From Dickeya fangzhongdai (GTDB lineage: Bacteria > Pseudomonadota > Gammaproteobacteria > Enterobacterales > Enterobacteriaceae): a DNA stretch of 64,000 bases. The notes beneath the pieces were generated by a model, which saw nothing but the letters and a program-made list of their open reading frames with translations, did no database searches and was not told the origin of the DNA. The DNA lies in the NCBI RefSeq assembly GCF_002812485.1, contig NZ_CP025003.1:2790001-2854000 (forward strand), given 5' to 3'. Position numbers and translations under genes: made by a program. Below are positions 46,960 to 56,322 of this stretch, in pieces. Numbering within the stretch: position 1 is the first letter of the stretch; the number at the start of each line of letters is the position of its first letter.

Positions 46960-48957
46960 TCAGAATTTCACCCACTCATCTTCGGCGGGATGATGTTTCG
47001 CCGATTCAGTAGCCTTGCGGTGAGTATCTTTCTTCTGCGCCGGTTTTCGGCCGTTCTGGCCCGGTTTATTCAGCAGTAATGTCTGATGACTTGCTGGTGA
47101 ACTGACATGGTGAGGATGCCCATCGTCGCCCAAATGAAACGCCGATACCGCCTGCGCCAGCATCCGCGACTGTTCCTCAAGCGAATTGGCCGCCGATGAC
47201 GATTCCTCCACCAGCGCCGCGTTTTGCTGGGTCGTGGTGTCAAGTTCCGATACCGCCTGCGCGATCTGGGATATTCCCCGGCTTTGCTCATCCGAAGCCG
47301 ACGCGATTTCCCCCATGATGTCAAATACATGAGCTACCGAGCTGACAATATCCTGCATGGTTTTTCCCGCTTCCCCAACCAGCGCTGAACCGGTATTGAC
47401 CCGCGATACCGATTCATGAATCAACCCCTCGATTTCCTTTGCAGCCTGGGCGCTGCGCTGCGCCAGATTGCGCACCTCGCTGGCGACTACCGCGAACCCT
47501 CGTCCTTGCTCGCCGGCTCTCGCCGCCTCAACCGCCGCATTCAGCGCCAGGATATTGGTCTGAAAGGCGATGCTGTTGATCACCGTCGTAATATCAGAAA
47601 TACGTTTGGAGCTGCTGGAAATGTCGTCCATGGTCTTCACCACGTTATTGACGATTTCACCGCCCTTGACCGCGTTCCGCGACGCTTCAGACGCCAGTTG
47701 CGACGCATGGTGGGCGTTTTCAGAGTTCTGTTTCACCGTCGAGGTCAACTGCTCCATGCTGGCGGCCGTTTCCACCACCGCCGCCGATTGCTGTTCGGTG
47801 CGGGACGAGAGATCGGTATTGCCCGCCGCGATTTCCGCCGATGCGGATTCGACATGCCCCACCCCTTCGCGGATATCCCGGATCATGGTGCGCAGCTTGT
47901 CATTCATGTTGCCCATCGCGGTGAGCAACTGCCCCAGCTCGTCGCGACGCGTTGTGCTGACGACGGACGACAGGTCGCCGCTGGCAATCCGTTCCGCGAC
48001 CGACAGGCTCAGTTTAAGCGGGGTAATCAGCTGTACCGAGATACGCCACGCCATGACGATACCCAGCAGGATCACCAGCAGGCCGGTCACCACCATATTG
48101 AATTCCGACGACTGAGTAGTTTGGTTGGAATTCGCCAGTTGTTGATTGAACAGGCCGCCGACATCCGCATTCAGTTTTTCCGCCGCTTCACTCATCGCCT
48201 GACTGGCGCGGGTTTCATCCTGAAAGGCGGCCAGATAAGCCGGCGCAGAACGGCGGTAGCCCGCGAAATACTCCCAGGCGGTGTTCAGCCATGCCTGTTG
48301 TTCCGCAGACAACCGCCCGGCTTTTTCCCTGATGGCGGTTTCGGCGACATCAATGCTTTTCATGGTCGCGCCCAGCGTATTATCCGAGGGCGTCAGCAGC
48401 AGGTCATGCGCCAGGTCGCGAATGTCCGCCATGTACTCGCCCAATTGGTACAACAGCACCTGAATGTCTGACGGCACGCTCGCAACCTGCTGCCATTTAT
48501 TATGGAATGCTTCCAGCACACTGCCGCTTTCATCCTGACCGATAGCCAGACCGGCCGTATCCCGCTTTTTGCTGGCGGCGATGAACGCGTCCCGCACGAC
48601 CCGATACGCTTTCAGGTCCTGCTCAATTCGGTTTACATCGTCAATCGTATCCTTATCCCAACTCAGCGCCCTCGCCTGCCGGAGAATATCGTCCATTTTA
48701 TTAATCAGCTCGCCATTTTTATCGATAAAGCTGTAATCATGCGTGAATTGAAATTGTGTGCGCAGAATGCGGGCCTGCGCCAATGTGGCGTTAAGTTGAT
48801 TAGTCGCCAGCGCCTTATCGTTATTATCCGCCACACTGCGAAATCCAATAACGCCGGCGATCAACACCACCAGCGACAATAACAAAACCGAACCAAAGCC
48901 TAATGACAGTTTGGTTCCCAGCTTAAGGTTTTCGTATTTTCCACCCAAAATAGTCAT
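46960..48957 (-). CDS. Methyl-accepting chemotaxis protein
   Basis: The 665-residue chemoreceptor has a first membrane segment (about 13-35), a long helical periplasmic ligand domain (about 36-280), a second membrane segment (about 283-303), HAMP, and a signalling domain whose hairpin tip reads IAFQTNILALNAAVEAARAG. The C-terminus ends in EWVKF, which fits the CheR/CheB-binding pentapeptide pattern (aromatic-x-x-aromatic). The ligand is unknown. The ATG at 48957 is preferred to that at 48981 because GGTGA precedes it. Confidence 0.92.
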   Translation of the reverse strand: MTILGGKYENLKLGTKLSLGFGSVLLLSLVVLIAGVIGFRSVADNNDKALATNQLNATLAQARILRTQFQFTHDYSFIDKNGELINKMDDILRQARALSWDKDTIDDVNRIEQDLKAYRVVRDAFIAASKKRDTAGLAIGQDESGSVLEAFHNKWQQVASVPSDIQVLLYQLGEYMADIRDLAHDLLLTPSDNTLGATMKSIDVAETAIREKAGRLSAEQQAWLNTAWEYFAGYRRSAPAYLAAFQDETRASQAMSEAAEKLNADVGGLFNQQLANSNQTTQSSEFNMVVTGLLVILLGIVMAWRISVQLITPLKLSLSVAERIASGDLSSVVSTTRRDELGQLLTAMGNMNDKLRTMIRDIREGVGHVESASAEIAAGNTDLSSRTEQQSAAVVETAASMEQLTSTVKQNSENAHHASQLASEASRNAVKGGEIVNNVVKTMDDISSSSKRISDITTVINSIAFQTNILALNAAVEAARAGEQGRGFAVVASEVRNLAQRSAQAAKEIEGLIHESVSRVNTGSALVGEAGKTMQDIVSSVAHVFDIMGEIASASDEQSRGISQIAQAVSELDTTTQQNAALVEESSSAANSLEEQSRMLAQAVSAFHLGDDGHPHHVSSPASHQTLLLNKPGQNGRKPAQKKDTHRKATESAKHHPAEDEWVKF

Positions 48958-49109
48958 AGAATCACCATTTATGGCTCTCATGATGTGATTGTCATTCCAT
49001 GTATATCAATGACATGCCATGAAAAATTAAATATCGTCATTTAATAATTACGAAGATAATCAACGTCCATTTTTTACTGCCATCCTGCCGTCAAAAATCG
49101 ATTGATACG

Positions 49110-49384
49110 TATATACCCGTCATACTTCACGTTGCAGGTGCGTTGGCTTTATTACTCGGCCCATCCCTGGGCCTCGCCCCTTTGGGGCCGCGGTAAACCG
49201 CGTTCAACGCTGCTCCCGGCAGCGTTGTCGATCACCCCAGTCACTTACTTGAGTAAGCTCGTGGGGATTCGCTGCGTCGCCGCGTTACAAGGCTCATTCT
49301 GAGCCTTGCCCTAAAGGGCCAACGCGTTGCGTTGTTCAACACGCCAGCGTGTTGTCCTGCAACTCGAATTATTTTTGGTATAAA
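49110..49384 (-). repeat. ERIC element, long form
   Basis: The ends TATACCCGTCATACTTCACG and AACTCGAATTATTTTTGGTA and the central palindrome (CCCAGTCACTTACTTGAGTA) are those of ERIC. The element is about 275 bp, against the usual 127 bp, with extra hairpin-forming DNA on each side of the core. It is nearly identical to the copy at 56323-56597, which has the opposite orientation. Confidence 0.9.
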
Positions 49385-49846
49385 GCCAAATTCAGTAAAA
49401 AATAATGGACACCGGAATGTTTCATACCGTCTCGCATGATTAAAATAGCCAATAAATCATGCTATTGTGAATTAACCGGGCGCCGTTAAGAATGGTGAAA
49501 GAAAAACGATTTACGTTGATTATCAGAATTTCCGTTAACCGTTTAATCCCTCATAATCTATATATCATCCTTCCCATAATAGAAAGACATATAATACAAG
49601 GGTATAAGAACCCCCGCAGATCTATCATGACTGGATATTTCAGTGAAAATAAATAGCTCGTTAACAACAGCGGGAAAACAGCATATACCTCGGGATGATA
49701 CTCAGGCGTGGCCTTCTCTTTATGACAAATCCGTCCTTTAGACGAACTAAACCTTTATGACGTACTCAACCTGTGATGGCGCGATGGGGCGCGCAACTCT
49801 TGACGCGGTCGACCTTTCGCAACGGCGACGGTTTCTCTGCAGATGG
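49385..49846. other. AT-rich intergenic sequence at the phage remnant's left edge
   Basis: About 460 bp without a gene. It contains an AT-rich part (49385-49640) and a more GC-rich part. No integrase, attachment-site repeat or tRNA was recognised, so the original prophage edge cannot be placed. Confidence 0.4.
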
Positions 49847-49880
49847 AAATACCCGGCGCAGCCTGCGCGCACCGGGTATT
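49847..49880 (-). terminator. Terminator of the repressor gene
   Basis: AATACCCGG (49848-49856) and CCGGGTATT (49872-49880) form a 9-bp stem just after the repressor stop; in the minus direction TTCC follows. T-run is short. Confidence 0.6.
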
Positions 49881-49886
49881 CGGATC

Positions 49887-50756
49887 TCAGAAGCTGGGGG
49901 TTAGCGTCAGCACCACCACACCGCGCGGGGTAACTTCATCCACCCCGCACTGGAATTGTGAGCCGCCGCCTTCAACCTGCATTTTACGCCCCGGCAACAG
50001 CGCCACATCGTAGATATCGCTCTTGCCGTCGATATCCAGCAACCAGCGACCATTGCTGATACTGGTAATTCCAGTATCCACCAGCCAGGAAGATGAACTC
50101 CCCTCCACCAGCAAAGGCGCATGCAACCCTGCCGGAATAAACTGCGGATCCGCCTTCCACTCCCCCGCGTCCTGCAGTTTTCCGGTTTTCAGCAGATTGC
50201 GCGGGATCAGGCAGATACCGCTGTCATCCTGACGGCTGACGGGCGCGTCATCCTGCTGCGGCGAGCCTTTACCGGTTGCCAGCCACGCCAGCGACACGCC
50301 GGTATCCAGCGCGCAGGTGACCACCACATCCCCAGGAAAGAAATCACGGCGAATCCAGGTACTGATCGTACCGGGCGCGATGCCCAGCAAGTCGCCCAAC
50401 TCTTTTTGCGTACTGAAGCCATAGGCATCAAGCATTCGACGCAGTACCGCCTTGCCGCCCGATGACAGGATCTGCTCATAAAGCGCTTTGCCTTTCAGCG
50501 GCGATTTATGCGTAAAAACATTCGCATTTGCGAACTCTCCGGTGACCAGCCATCCGGCATCGGCTCCGGTATCAAGCGCACACTTCAAAATAATATTACC
50601 CGGCACATTCCCTCGCTGAACCCAGTTACTGATTGTATTGGTAGGTATCTCAGTGACCTCGCTCAGTTCCTTCTGAGTCTTTACTCCGTAACTTGACATG
50701 ATGCGTTCAAGCACGAAGGCCGCAGACACGGCATTACTATTTGTATTCAAAAACAC
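49887..50756 (-). CDS. CI-type phage repressor with two DNA-binding domains
   Basis: The 289-residue protein has two successive phage-CI helix-turn-helix domains (about 14-74 and 102-164). They are similar to each other: TQKEL, TIS-W, PG and CALDTG recur at matching positions. A C-terminal part (about 175-289) is of the 186/P2-like CI oligomerisation type. It should keep early phage genes silent. The start is uncertain (GTG at 50756; a TTG follows two codons later). It diverges from the early genes, and repeated ACAC/GTGT half-sites lie between them. Confidence 0.8.
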   Translation of the reverse strand: MFLNTNSNAVSAAFVLERIMSSYGVKTQKELSEVTEIPTNTISNWVQRGNVPGNIILKCALDTGADAGWLVTGEFANANVFTHKSPLKGKALYEQILSSGGKAVLRRMLDAYGFSTQKELGDLLGIAPGTISTWIRRDFFPGDVVVTCALDTGVSLAWLATGKGSPQQDDAPVSRQDDSGICLIPRNLLKTGKLQDAGEWKADPQFIPAGLHAPLLVEGSSSSWLVDTGITSISNGRWLLDIDGKSDIYDVALLPGRKMQVEGGGSQFQCGVDEVTPRGVVVLTLTPSF

Positions 50757-50775
50757 CTCACGAGTATTTACATAT

Positions 50776-50818
50776 ACACGTTACGTGTTTTATAGTGTCT
50801 ACACAGCACATGTAACAC
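50776..50818. promoter_or_regulatory. Probable repressor operators
   Basis: ACACG-TTA-CGTGT (50776-50788) is a perfect palindrome, and related half-sites GTGT (50795), ACACA (50801) and AACAC (50814) follow in the 97-bp divergent region. Such clusters fit a repressor that binds with many domains. Confidence 0.55.
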
Positions 50819-50853
50819 CATAGAACACCCTGGCCTGGGGGAGATATTGCTTT

Positions 50854-51318
50854 ATGTCGGACGAGATTTCAATTCTAACGCACATTTCTGAGGAAAATCC
50901 TACCACAGCGAGTCCATCCGCGGTGACAGAAACCGGCTTTTCGGACGTCAGCCGACAGCCCCATGCTATCCCTGTTCGGGCGCTGTTTTCTTTCACCGGC
51001 TTGCGTAACGCAGCCTACGCCGCAGCGCCGATATCCGTGGCGTGGCGCGCAACGCGCCATACAAGGAAGCAGCGGTTCCGGTTTACCCGCACCGCGCTTC
51101 AGCATGATTTTGCAAATGCAAAAACAGCATTCATCACCGCCATGACGGCAGCCCTATTTTCCAGCCTCATTGCTGCCTGTGCGCTATCAGTACGGTATGG
51201 CGGTTCAACCGTTGTGAATGGCGGCAATGATTTTAACATCGAATTCGGAAATTCGAATTTCGGTTATATTCTGCGCCTGCTGCCGAAAACAGGCGGCAGC
51301 GATGGCAACCGAGCGTAA
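50854..51318 (+). CDS. Unknown early phage-region protein
   Basis: The 154-residue protein is not recognised. It has a low-complexity N-terminal half with a basic patch (RATRHTRKQRFRFTR, about 65-80) and one hydrophobic stretch (FITAMTAALFSSLIAACALS, about 93-112). It sits where P2/P4-like phages carry small host-interaction genes (Cox, Icd-like or Ash-like). GGGGGAG lies 9 bp upstream of the ATG, and the stop is 2 bp from the next gene. Confidence 0.5.
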   Translation: MSDEISILTHISEENPTTASPSAVTETGFSDVSRQPHAIPVRALFSFTGLRNAAYAAAPISVAWRATRHTRKQRFRFTRTALQHDFANAKTAFITAMTAALFSSLIAACALSVRYGGSTVVNGGNDFNIEFGNSNFGYILRLLPKTGGSDGNRA

Positions 51319-51320
51319 TC

Positions 51321-51851
51321 ATGAAGCCCCATTATGCCTTTACCGCCGACCATCTGCAGACCCTGCCGCCCAATTTGCGGGCGCTGATCGGAAAACACTT
51401 CGCGGATTCGCGCTGGGCGCAGACGTGCGTTTTTTACCGGCGTCTCTCCGAACGCTATCGCCGTACGCTGTGTTTTCATGCCGCACTGCATCACCGCTGG
51501 TGCGTCTATCAACTGGAAGAGATGGATGAAATGGCGCGCGAAAGAATTGTCAGCGCGCTGAATGAACTGCGTAGCGCATTCGGCTTGCCGGAAAAACAGG
51601 AGCACGATCAGTTGCTGCACGCGGTTCGGGTCCTCACCCTCAGCGAGCGCCGCACGCTGTTTTTCCATGCCGGACTCACGACCCGGGAATTCGATCAACC
51701 CTTGCGACGCATTGACGAGTCGGATTGCCAGTGGTCGACAGCGCTTAGCCGCGCCCTCGGCGAGCTGCACAGTATGTTTACCGGAGCACCCGACATTCTG
51801 ACCAGCATCAGACCCGAACACTATTTCAGACCCGAACACCATTCTCGTTGA
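51321..51851 (+). CDS. Unknown phage-region protein with internal duplication
   Basis: The 176-residue protein is not recognised with certainty. Two segments of about 47 residues repeat: LSERYRRTLCFHAALHH followed by ERIVSALNELRSAF, and LSERRTLFFHAGLTTRE followed by STALSRALGELHSMF. Each is likely an alpha-helical unit. It starts 2 bp after the previous stop, so translation is coupled. It lies in the early region of the remnant. Confidence 0.55.
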   Translation: MKPHYAFTADHLQTLPPNLRALIGKHFADSRWAQTCVFYRRLSERYRRTLCFHAALHHRWCVYQLEEMDEMARERIVSALNELRSAFGLPEKQEHDQLLHAVRVLTLSERRTLFFHAGLTTREFDQPLRRIDESDCQWSTALSRALGELHSMFTGAPDILTSIRPEHYFRPEHHSR

Positions 51852-51971
51852 CGACAGTTTCGCTGACGACAGATCTCGCCAGAAAAAACGACCCTCGTTA
51901 ACTCAACCGCCAGCACATAGGCCGCCGCTCAGGCAGGTCCGCATTGTTGCTGCTTAACATCAGGAAATTGT

Positions 51972-52187
51972 ATGAAAAACACACCAACCAATCACAAGAC
52001 TCAGTCTGTCGCAAGGCGGCAAATCCCGAATGACGTCTGGCGTACAGACCTTGCTCATCGCTATAGCGAACATCTGGACCAGCTGGCGCAACACGCCCGG
52101 CAGGAGCAGCTATCCGCTCAGGAACTGGTGGCCTTGCTGCAACAGGAAGCCGAAAACATCCGTCACCAGATTTGGGAGGCGCACTAA
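51972..52187 (+). CDS. DUF2732-like phage protein
   Basis: The 71-residue helical protein resembles the DUF2732 proteins found before gene A of P2-like phages (RQEQLSAQELVALLQQEAE is the typical segment). Function is unknown. AGGAAAT precedes the ATG, and the stop overlaps the start of the next gene (TAATG). Confidence 0.7.
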   Translation: MKNTPTNHKTQSVARRQIPNDVWRTDLAHRYSEHLDQLAQHARQEQLSAQELVALLQQEAENIRHQIWEAH

Positions 52188-52411
52188 TGGCAGACAGTAT
52201 GGACATTTCCCAGGAGCAGCAGGCCATGCTGCTGGATGCGCAAATCGCCCATGCCCGCAAAGCCCCAGCCGCTCACACCGCCCACGTTTGCGAGGACTGC
52301 GATGCGCCGATTCCCGAGGCCCGTCGTCAGGCGATCCCCGGCGTGACGTGCTGCGTAGCGTGTCAGGAAATTCGCGAACAGAAGCAACGTCACTACCGCT
52401 CACCGTCCTAA
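52187..52411 (+). CDS. TraR/DksA-type zinc-finger protein
   Basis: The 74-residue protein has the C4 zinc finger CEDC ... CCVACQ (about residues 42-66) of TraR-like proteins in P2-like phages, which can bind RNA polymerase's secondary channel. It is coupled to the preceding gene by TAATG; an upstream in-frame ATG at 52172 is less likely. Confidence 0.8.
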   Translation: MADSMDISQEQQAMLLDAQIAHARKAPAAHTAHVCEDCDAPIPEARRQAIPGVTCCVACQEIREQKQRHYRSPS

Positions 52412-52511
52412 ACGTGCGGTCACTGACAGACAAGCCAGGGTCGATCTGCGGCTATTTATTCCCGCCGACAACCCGGCAAACACTCATCGAGCAGGTAAAC
52501 GCTGGCTGGTT

Positions 52512-54638
52512 ATGACGTCTGACGAAGCTAAAAAAAACGCCGACAACCGGGGCAACCGCTGGGCATACCCGTGGAATGCGCCCCGTTCCGCCATTCTGCC
52601 CGAATCCAGCGCATTGTCCGCGGATACCCTGCAGCAGGGACAGGCGGTACTGTATCGGCTGGCGTTGCTGCCGCGTTTTCTGGCCGGCCATTTCCGCCGC
52701 CGTTTCGATTATTTGAAGCAGCATCAGGGACTGGGCGCCGCGTTCAACTACCTGTTATCGGTGGTTCAGCGTCGGCTCTGGCCCCGAATCGACGCCGTCA
52801 ACGCCCGCTATCGGATGAATACCGCCTGCTCTTCACGCTTCATCAGCGAAGCGGAGCAGTATCATCAGTTGCCGGATATGCCGGACAAGGTTCTGCGGGC
52901 GTTTGCCAGCCGTATCGCCGCCCACATGAACGATGCCTACCATGCTCACTGCGAACGCTACCTGCAGGAATGCCCCGGCGATAGTCAGGCGAATTTATTC
53001 AGCGATGAAACACAAGCGCGCATCTATGGTCAGTTAGCGACGCTGGCGCAAGCCCTAAACGTGGCGCCCGCCCACTGGCAGCGTCATCAAAACGGGACGC
53101 TCACGCTGGAACAGGCATGCGCCGGCATTATGCGGCTGGTCACCCCCCGCTGGTGGGAACGTCAGTTGAAAATTCAGCGAACCCGCTGGCGTGAAGCATT
53201 GTGGATTGCCAGCGGCGAGGTGAGCCGGGCCGCATCCCCCTTTCTCAGCCGTCAGGCGCTGCAGGATATCCGCTACCGCCGTCTGGCAACGCTGGATTTT
53301 CTGAAAAGTCGCGAGCTGGAAAATACCCGCAACGGCGAGCGGGTCGATTTGATCGATAAAGTCATGGGCAGTATCGCCAATCCGGATATTCGCCGTATGG
53401 AACTGATGACCATGCTGGCGGGTATTGAGCGTTACGCTACCGCACACCATCACATCGGCATGCTGGTGACGCTCACCGCTCCCGGCCACTACCATCCCAC
53501 CCGTACTCGCGGTCACGACCGGGTATTGGTCAACACAGGGTGGATGCCGGACTGTCCTTCGCCCAAAATGACCCAGCATTATCTGGTCCGGCTATGGGGA
53601 AAAATCCGCACTGCGCTCAAAGACCGTAAACTGCAAATCTACGGATTGCGGGTCGTTGAACCCCATCACGACGGCACGCCGCACTGGCACATGATGCTGT
53701 ATTGCGAGCGCGCGCAGCGTCAGGCGATCGTCGATATCCTGCGCCGTTACGCCCAGTCAAATGAAAGCGACCGCGCCGTGGCGCACCGCCGCCGGTTTGA
53801 CTGCAAGCATATCAACAAGGGCGGCGCGGCGGCGTACGTCGCCAAGTACATCGCCAAAAATATCGATGGCTATGCGCTGGACGGCGAATCCGACCACGAA
53901 ACCGGCAAGCCGCTGAAAGACATGGCCGCCTCGGCCTCGGCCTGGGCCTCGCTCTGGCGCATTCCTCAATTCCATTTCATCGGGCTGCCCACGATTGGCG
54001 CCTACCGCGAATGCCGACGCATTCGCAGCCGGTCATTACAGGATGCGCTGGGCGAACAGGCAGAAACGGTGAGGAACGCGGCGGATCGCGGCGACTTCGC
54101 CGCCTATATCGAGGCGCAGGGCGGCGCGAATGTCGCCCGGCAACATCAGTCGGTTCGTGTCGCCAGAGCCGCCAGCGAACGGCTGAACGCCTACGATGAA
54201 ACTATCGTGCGTACCGTCGGTATTTTTTCCGCCCAGCGCGGCCGTGAACGTGTATTCACCACCCGCCCGGATGAATGGCAAATCGTGGCCAAAAACCACG
54301 CCGCTGTCGATATCGCCGATCGCCGCCGGCCGGCTCTGCCTTGGAGTTCTGTCAATAACTGTGGGGGCGCGTTTTCACCCGGCGCGCTCCCTTACCCATT
54401 TCGCGATATTCCCCGCGTTCCTTCAGCGCGGCTAACCTATTTTCAGCGCGATCGGCTGGCGTCGTTGCGCCCCCGTCTTAGCCAGCAGGGTATCGAAATC
54501 TCACGCTGGGAGCGGGAGGCGCTGGTACGCGGCGCCAGCGTGAAAATTGACGGCCAACTGATTGATGAATTTAGGAATAACGCGATATCCGCCGTTGATG
54601 AAAAGTGCATCATGAGCGCACAGCGCCTGCACTTATGA
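52512..54638 (+). CDS. A: P2-like replication initiator (protein A)
   Basis: The 708-residue protein aligns by eye with phage P2 protein A along its length. It is a rolling-circle HUH endonuclease: the metal motif is His391-Trp392-His393 in GTPHWHMMLYC, and the two tyrosines Tyr442 and Tyr446 (AAYVAKYIAKNIDGYAL) have the 4-residue spacing of P2's paired catalytic Tyr. It would nick the phage origin, which in P2 lies within the gene. All key residues are present, so it may still be active. The frame is open upstream to about 52364 but without a start codon. Confidence 0.93.
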   Translation: MTSDEAKKNADNRGNRWAYPWNAPRSAILPESSALSADTLQQGQAVLYRLALLPRFLAGHFRRRFDYLKQHQGLGAAFNYLLSVVQRRLWPRIDAVNARYRMNTACSSRFISEAEQYHQLPDMPDKVLRAFASRIAAHMNDAYHAHCERYLQECPGDSQANLFSDETQARIYGQLATLAQALNVAPAHWQRHQNGTLTLEQACAGIMRLVTPRWWERQLKIQRTRWREALWIASGEVSRAASPFLSRQALQDIRYRRLATLDFLKSRELENTRNGERVDLIDKVMGSIANPDIRRMELMTMLAGIERYATAHHHIGMLVTLTAPGHYHPTRTRGHDRVLVNTGWMPDCPSPKMTQHYLVRLWGKIRTALKDRKLQIYGLRVVEPHHDGTPHWHMMLYCERAQRQAIVDILRRYAQSNESDRAVAHRRRFDCKHINKGGAAAYVAKYIAKNIDGYALDGESDHETGKPLKDMAASASAWASLWRIPQFHFIGLPTIGAYRECRRIRSRSLQDALGEQAETVRNAADRGDFAAYIEAQGGANVARQHQSVRVARAASERLNAYDETIVRTVGIFSAQRGRERVFTTRPDEWQIVAKNHAAVDIADRRRPALPWSSVNNCGGAFSPGALPYPFRDIPRVPSARLTYFQRDRLASLRPRLSQQGIEISRWEREALVRGASVKIDGQLIDEFRNNAISAVDEKCIMSAQRLHL

Positions 54639-54664
54639 GTTGACGAATACTACTGAATAAAGTA

Positions 54665-54680
54665 CTGTATATAAATACAG
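54665..54680 (+). promoter_or_regulatory. LexA (SOS) box
   Basis: CTGTATATAAATACAG fits the LexA consensus CTGT-N8-ACAG, with the AT-rich middle of strong boxes. It ends 22 bp before the GTG start of the next gene, so it would cover its promoter. Confidence 0.85.
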
Positions 54681-54701
54681 TCTCACAATGGAAGAGGTAC
54701 C

Positions 54702-54923
54702 GTGGAACAGACTGAAAACAGAGAGCTGACCTTGTCAAGGATTCGATTAATTGCCGATATGTCATTGATATCACAATGCGATCCTGAAGAAATGAAAATC
54801 GCCATGTCGTTGATCGCCGACTTATCTCACGGCGAGCTCCCGGAGAGTGATTATCAACAGTTTCTGAAGAACAGCAGTGATGGACAGCAGCTTAAAGCAT
54901 GGTTCGAACAACAAATGTTGTAA
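54702..54923 (+). CDS. Small SOS-controlled protein of unknown function
   Basis: The 73-residue acidic, helical protein (start GTG at 54702, GAAGAGG before it) is not recognised. A LexA box 22 bp upstream predicts induction by DNA damage. In the related phage 186 the anti-repressor Tum is LexA-controlled, so an anti-repressor role towards the double-domain CI is a fair hypothesis. No similarity to Tum or DinI was seen. Confidence 0.65.
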   Translation: MEQTENRELTLSRIRLIADMSLISQCDPEEMKIAMSLIADLSHGELPESDYQQFLKNSSDGQQLKAWFEQQML

Positions 54924-55476
54924 GGGATTTCGATGGATAATAATGACCGACGTGAAATTCCCTGGCCGATCGCCAGAGGCACGTGCAAATTAATGGATTT
55001 TCTCTGTGGCTAACACGCCAGACTAATACGCAGCAAAAATTTTTTCGTATCCAGACCATTCCATAAAACGGTCTGACCGGCCAAAGCCGGTATATACATT
55101 TTGGCATTAATTTTAATTTCGACTCAGTGCGAACCTGTTCGTTGGTGACGTTTTTTCTTTAACACCGTAGTACGGAATTAGGGTAATCCCATGTAAGAAA
55201 ATTTGTTAGCGACATTACCCCGGCTTTCCCAGTACCTTTAATGCGCAATACCCCCTGCCAGCAAAGATTGGCAGGGGTCAAAATAGGTAGAGTGACAATA
55301 AGGAGCAGACACAATCAATAAACCCCCAACATTATTTCCCGTATTTCCCGCCCGTTGTTGTGCCATCCGTCCGACACCTTTCCGGCATTGCGACCAGTAC
55401 CGATCCTCTGGAGGATAAAGGACCAGAAATAACCTGTTTTATTCGACCTTATTTTATCCGAACTTAAAGGTATCAC
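54924..55476. other. Intergenic stretch with several hairpins
   Basis: About 550 bp without a convincing gene. A 26-codon frame (54933-55013) follows the SOS gene with AAGGGAT before it and might be a tiny gene. Hairpins are seen at 55052-55075 (CAGACC/GGTCTG), 55076-55091 (ACCGGC/GCCGGT) and 55252-55277 (CCCCTGCCA/TGGCAGGGG). In P2 this position holds the late capsid genes, which have been lost. Confidence 0.45.
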
Positions 55477-55680
55477 ATGAAAGTTTACGCCCATCAGGAC
55501 GACACCCTGGATGCGCTCTGCTACCGCTATTACGGCCGCACGCAAGATGTGGTGGAGACGGTTATGCAATCCAATCCGGGGCTTGCGGATCTTGGTCCGA
55601 TTCTGCCGCACGGCACCGCCGTCACGCTGCCCGACATGAATGCTTCCGGCTCGCAGGAAAGCGTCAATATCTGGGAATAA
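55477..55680 (+). CDS. X: P2-like tail protein X
   Basis: The 67-residue protein has the length and LysM-like pattern of P2 protein X (DTLDALCYRYYGRTQDVVE; NPGLADLGPILPHG), a tail component. The neighbouring lysis genes Y, K and lysABC of P2 are absent. Confidence 0.9.
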   Translation: MKVYAHQDDTLDALCYRYYGRTQDVVETVMQSNPGLADLGPILPHGTAVTLPDMNASGSQESVNIWE

Positions 55681-55755
55681 TTCCGGACTATCCGGCTCCA
55701 TGCTCGCCTTCGGCAAATAACACATGGAGATCGCCGCCACACCAGGAACCTTATC

Positions 55756-56217
55756 ATGCAAAAACCACAAAGCCTCAGACTTGCACTGACCACCGCATTA
55801 CCCGCGCTGGGTAATGCGTTACAGTTTCGGATCCAGGAGGGGGAAATCGCCGCGTTGCAGGAGCCGTCCCTGTCGTTTGAATACCGCTATCAGTTGCTGC
55901 TGACGCTGAATAATTTCTCTGACAATCCCGACACCCTTTTTGTCACCCTGCTGCTCTGGGTGCGCCAGAACCAGCCGGATTTGTTAACGCGCGAAGGCAT
56001 TCGCAATAAAGGCATCAGTTTTACGATCGACAACAATGCGGACAACACCAGCACACTATCCGTTCGGCTCAATCTGACGGAGCGCAACCGTGTCAATGAA
56101 CAGAATCAAAGCCTGCAGGTGCATTATGAACCGGAACCAACACCGCCTGAGCCGGTGAGTCGACCCACTGCGCTGTATATCGCCGGCGAGCTGGTCAGCC
56201 AGTGGAAAGGGAACTGA
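55756..56217 (+). CDS. R: P2-like tail completion protein R
   Basis: The 153-residue protein resembles P2 protein R (155 residues) with the KPQSLRLALTTALPAL start and the LLLWVRQNQPDLL segment. In P2 it helps finish the tail. Its partner S is not present; an ERIC element and an unrelated gene follow instead. Confidence 0.85.
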   Translation: MQKPQSLRLALTTALPALGNALQFRIQEGEIAALQEPSLSFEYRYQLLLTLNNFSDNPDTLFVTLLLWVRQNQPDLLTREGIRNKGISFTIDNNADNTSTLSVRLNLTERNRVNEQNQSLQVHYEPEPTPPEPVSRPTALYIAGELVSQWKGN

Positions 56218-56322
56218 TCCCTTCAGATATCATTTCTTCCGTGAGGGCCGTTGCGAATACGGCCTGTTTTCTTCACAGGAAACGATAAATCATGATTATT
56301 TTATGATTTAAAATACTTGTCC

